This document shows positions 14,530 to 16,729 of a stretch of DNA of 16,729 nucleotides, piece after piece. The stretch lies in contig HF996051.1 of the NCBI GenBank assembly GCA_000432515.1, positions 1-16,729 on the forward strand. Reading direction: 5' to 3'. This DNA comes from Bacteroides sp. CAG:545. GTDB lineage: Bacteria > Bacteroidota > Bacteroidia > Bacteroidales > UBA932. The notes under the pieces were generated by a model. That model was not told the origin of the DNA. It ran no database searches and saw only the letters and a list, made by a program, of their open reading frames with translations. Position 1 is the first letter of the stretch. Every line of letters begins with the position of its first letter. Position numbers and translations under genes: made by a program.

Positions 14530-15900
14530 ATGGAACAGAAAGTACCTTACAAAATCTACCTCGAAGAAAACGAAATCCCTAAAGCATGGTATAACGTGCG
14601 TGCAGACATGAAAAACAAGCCGGCACCGCTGCTCAACCCGGCGACATTGCAGCCGATGGGCATCGATGACCTGAAGGGCGTATTCTGCGAGGAACTTTGC
14701 AAACAGGAACTTGACAATGACACGGCATACTTCCCTATCCCGGAGGAAATCAGGGACTTCTATAAAATGTACCGTCCGTCACCGCTCATTAGAGCATATT
14801 TCCTCGAAAAGGCATTGGGAACATCGGCTAAAATCTACTATAAGTTCGAAGGAAACAATACTTCCGGAAGCCACAAGCTCAATTCTGCCATTGCGCAGGC
14901 ATATTATGCCAAGAAACAGGGGCTCAAAGGAGTGACTACTGAAACAGGAGCAGGACAATGGGGCACGGCATTGAGCATGGCATGTGCATACTTCGGCCTT
15001 GATTGTCATGTATTCATGGTCAAATGTTCGTATGAGCAGAAGCCGTTCAGGCGCGAAGTCATGCGTACCTACGGGGCACATGTCACTCCGTCTCCAAGCA
15101 TGGATACAGAGGTCGGCCGCAAGATTCTCGCAGAGCACCCCGGAACGACCGGCAGTCTGGGATGTGCCATTTCCGAAGCGGTGGAAACTGCTGTCACTCA
15201 TGACGGGTACAGATATGTTCTCGGCTCCGTCCTGAACCAAGTACTTCTGCACCAGTCAATTATCGGTCTTGAAGCAAAAGCGGCGCTCGACAAATACGGC
15301 ATTACTCCTGACATTGTCATAGGCTGTGCCGGAGGCGGTTCCAATCTCGGCGGTCTGGTAAGTCCGTTTGTCGGAGAAATGCTGCGCGGCGAGAAACAAT
15401 ACCGCGTAATCGCCGTGGAGCCGGCATCCTGCCCTAGCTTCACGCGTGGAAAATATGCTTACGATTTCTGCGACACCGGTGAGATTTGCCCGCTCGCTAA
15501 AATGTACACTCTTGGCAGTCAGTTCATTCCGTCAGCAAACCACGCAGGCGGTCTCCGCTACCACGGAATGAGCAGCATTCTGTCACAGCTCTATGCTGAC
15601 GGCTACATTGAGGCTCGTTCCGTCGAGCAGACTTCCGTATTCAAGGCGGCTGAATTGTTTGCACGCACGGAAGGCACGCTACCTGCACCTGAAAGCAGCC
15701 ACGCAATACGAGCAGCCATTGACGAGGCCCTGAAATGCAAGGAAACGGGAGAGGAAAAGACCATTCTTTTCGGTCTCACGGGAACAGGTTATTTCGATCT
15801 GAAGGCATATGAGCAGTTCAATGACGGAAAAATGACTGACACCATCCCGACTGACGAACAGATCAGGGAAAGTCTCAGCCATCTTCCTAAGGTCGACTAG
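14530..15900 (+). CDS. trpB: Tryptophan synthase beta chain, TrpB2 type
   Basis: This 456-residue enzyme makes L-tryptophan from indole and serine using PLP. It is the longer TrpB2/TrpB-like class (TIGR01415 type), with an N-terminal extension over the roughly 400-residue TrpB1. Key sites are the PLP-binding K116 in TSGSHKLNSA, the catalytic E138 in TETGAGQWG and the glycine-rich phosphate loop GCAGGGSN (265-272). HxGGLRYHG (HAGGLRYHGMSS) is also typical of the group. No trpA or other trp genes are in the window, so it stands alone. TrpB2 enzymes have been proposed to salvage indole or work without a tight TrpA complex. The Trp-codon leader upstream predicts induction on tryptophan starvation. 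Confidence 0.95.
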   Translation: MEQKVPYKIYLEENEIPKAWYNVRADMKNKPAPLLNPATLQPMGIDDLKGVFCEELCKQELDNDTAYFPIPEEIRDFYKMYRPSPLIRAYFLEKALGTSAKIYYKFEGNNTSGSHKLNSAIAQAYYAKKQGLKGVTTETGAGQWGTALSMACAYFGLDCHVFMVKCSYEQKPFRREVMRTYGAHVTPSPSMDTEVGRKILAEHPGTTGSLGCAISEAVETAVTHDGYRYVLGSVLNQVLLHQSIIGLEAKAALDKYGITPDIVIGCAGGGSNLGGLVSPFVGEMLRGEKQYRVIAVEPASCPSFTRGKYAYDFCDTGEICPLAKMYTLGSQFIPSANHAGGLRYHGMSSILSQLYADGYIEARSVEQTSVFKAAELFARTEGTLPAPESSHAIRAAIDEALKCKETGEEKTILFGLTGTGYFDLKAYEQFNDGKMTDTIPTDEQIRESLSHLPKVD

Positions 15901-16113
15901 GGCCCTGCAACTGAGCGGAAGCTGATTTACAGGAATGCGATGCGGTCTGGGATATCTCCAGTGATGACACTCCATATATGTGTCGAGGTCAGTGTCCGTC
16001 AAATGCGATGAAACGGCAGTTGGGAACATCTACCTGAGCCAGGCGCTTCATGGTATAAGCATCCATGATTTCGACTTTGTGCGAGTCCGGAGGCTTACGA
16101 TCAAACATCATCC
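15901..16113. other. Region between trpB and the CRISPR array
   Basis: No terminator, RNA gene or conserved protein is evident here. On the minus strand a 40-codon frame (16111-15989), beginning MMFDRKPPDSHKVEIMDAY and ending NCRFIAFDGH, has natural-looking codon use and starts 2 nt from the first repeat. It may be the remnant of a larger gene. Its family is unknown. Confidence 0.4.
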
Positions 16114-16729
16114 GTCTTAATCTTTGTTCTTGTGGAAGATGGCTTCAGAGAGAGTAATCAGCAAATGCTGGTTACTCTTTTTGTCTTAATCCTTGTTCTT
16201 GTGGAGGATGGTCTCAGAGGCGTTTAAGAGTCTCAACACAATGTCTAATAAGGAGGTCTTAATCCTTGTTCTTGTGGAAGATGGTCTCAGAGAGCGATGG
16301 CAGCTTTACAAATCCTTGTCCCACAAGGCGTCTTAATCCTTGTTCTTGTGGAAGATGGCTTCAGAGATATTGCTTTTGATCTGATAGTAGTTGATGACGA
16401 GTCTTAATCCTTGTTGTTGTGGAAGATGGCTTCAGAGTTTTTTTGCGATATGAAAACACAGATTTGCGACCGTCTTAATCCTTGTTCTTGTGGAAGATGG
16501 CTTCAGAGTGCATTTATTGGGCAGATGGTCACATTGTCTTTGTCTTAATCCTTGTTGTTGTGGAAGATGGTCTCAGAGAGGTGATTCAAAAACTGAAGGA
16601 AAAGGGATTTGTGTGTCTTAATCCTTGTTGTTGTGGAAGATGGTCTCAGAGGCGGGCAAGGTCCGCAAAAATAACCCTTTCGGGGCTCTGTCTTAATCCT
16701 TGTTGTTGTGGAAGATGGTCTCAGAGGTG
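16114..16729 (-). CRISPR. CRISPR array, nine 37-bp repeats, continuing past the right edge
   Basis: Repeats start at 16114, 16183, 16256, 16330, 16401, 16472, 16542, 16615 and 16690. The eight complete spacers are 32-38 nt, and 3 nt of a ninth are seen. On the plus strand each repeat reads GTCTTAATCCTTGTT, then C or G, TTGTGGAAGATGG, then CT or TC, and TCAGAG. Read on the minus strand it ends in GGATTAAGAC, resembling the ATTGAAA(C/G) crRNA 5' handle of type I-B and type III repeats. With degenerate repeats at the left end, this argues that the leader and cas genes lie to the right and transcription runs leftward. Subtype cannot be set without cas genes. Confidence 0.95.
16151..16182 (+). terminator. 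Terminator-like hairpin occupying the first CRISPR spacer
   Basis: AGAGTAATCAGC (16151-16162) pairs with GCTGGTTACTCT (16167-16178) over 12 positions with one T-G wobble and loop AAAT, and runs straight into TTTT (to 16182). On the plus strand this is a strong intrinsic terminator about 250 nt after trpB and the only one seen after it. On the minus strand it lacks a U-tract and would not stop crRNA synthesis. Confidence 0.75.

Noticed and set aside
16293..16329. Spacer 3 as a degenerate extra repeat
   Set aside because: It shares AATCCTTGT with the repeat and has a CCTTGT/ACAAGG inverted repeat, but the remaining bases do not match and flanking repeats are intact; probably coincidence.

Overview
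The window looks like a chromosomal segment of a gut-type Bacteroidota, probably Bacteroidales. The evidence is a SusC/SusD pair with its own ECF sigma factor and FecR anti-sigma factor, A-rich rather than Shine-Dalgarno leaders, and promoters of the Bacteroides type (TTTG, 19-20 nt, TAnnTTTG). The genus cannot be fixed from the sequence.

Region 1 (1-12250) is a glycan-utilisation locus (PUL). The first 73 bases hold the start of a response-regulator gene on the minus strand. Eight plus-strand genes follow with gaps of 0-64 nt, consistent with one operon: ECF sigma factor, FecR-type anti-sigma factor, SusC transporter with an N-terminal STN signalling domain, SusD lipoprotein, a DUF6528-like beta-propeller lipoprotein, a lipoprotein with a Fibrobacter-type (FISUMP) paralogous domain, a Tat-exported calcineurin-like phosphoesterase and a periplasmic GH36 alpha-galactosidase. 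The likely logic: SusCD imports an alpha-galactoside-containing glycan, the STN domain signals through FecR to the sigma factor, and GH36 removes galactose in the periplasm. The two extra lipoproteins probably bind or process the ligand at the surface.

Region 2 (12251-14320) is a small accessory island. It carries a minus-strand outer-membrane-type protein, a hicA-hicB toxin-antitoxin pair with a textbook promoter, two copies of a terminator/promoter/5'-hairpin module, a candidate short RNA and a 37-codon ORF. It is flanked by two direct copies of a trp leader: a decayed, truncated one (12254-12363) and an intact one (14320-14492).

Region 3 (14304-15900) is a tryptophan-regulated gene. A promoter, a 22-residue leader peptide with three consecutive Trp codons and a terminator/antiterminator pair precede a TrpB2-type tryptophan synthase beta chain. 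The sequence supports classical ribosome-mediated attenuation, with the antiterminator strand lying inside the end of the leader ORF.

Region 4 (16114-16729 and beyond) is a CRISPR array with nine 37-bp repeats in the window, running off the right edge. No cas genes are visible. The left end is probably the leader-distal end. The leftmost spacer folds into an intrinsic terminator reading in the trpB direction.
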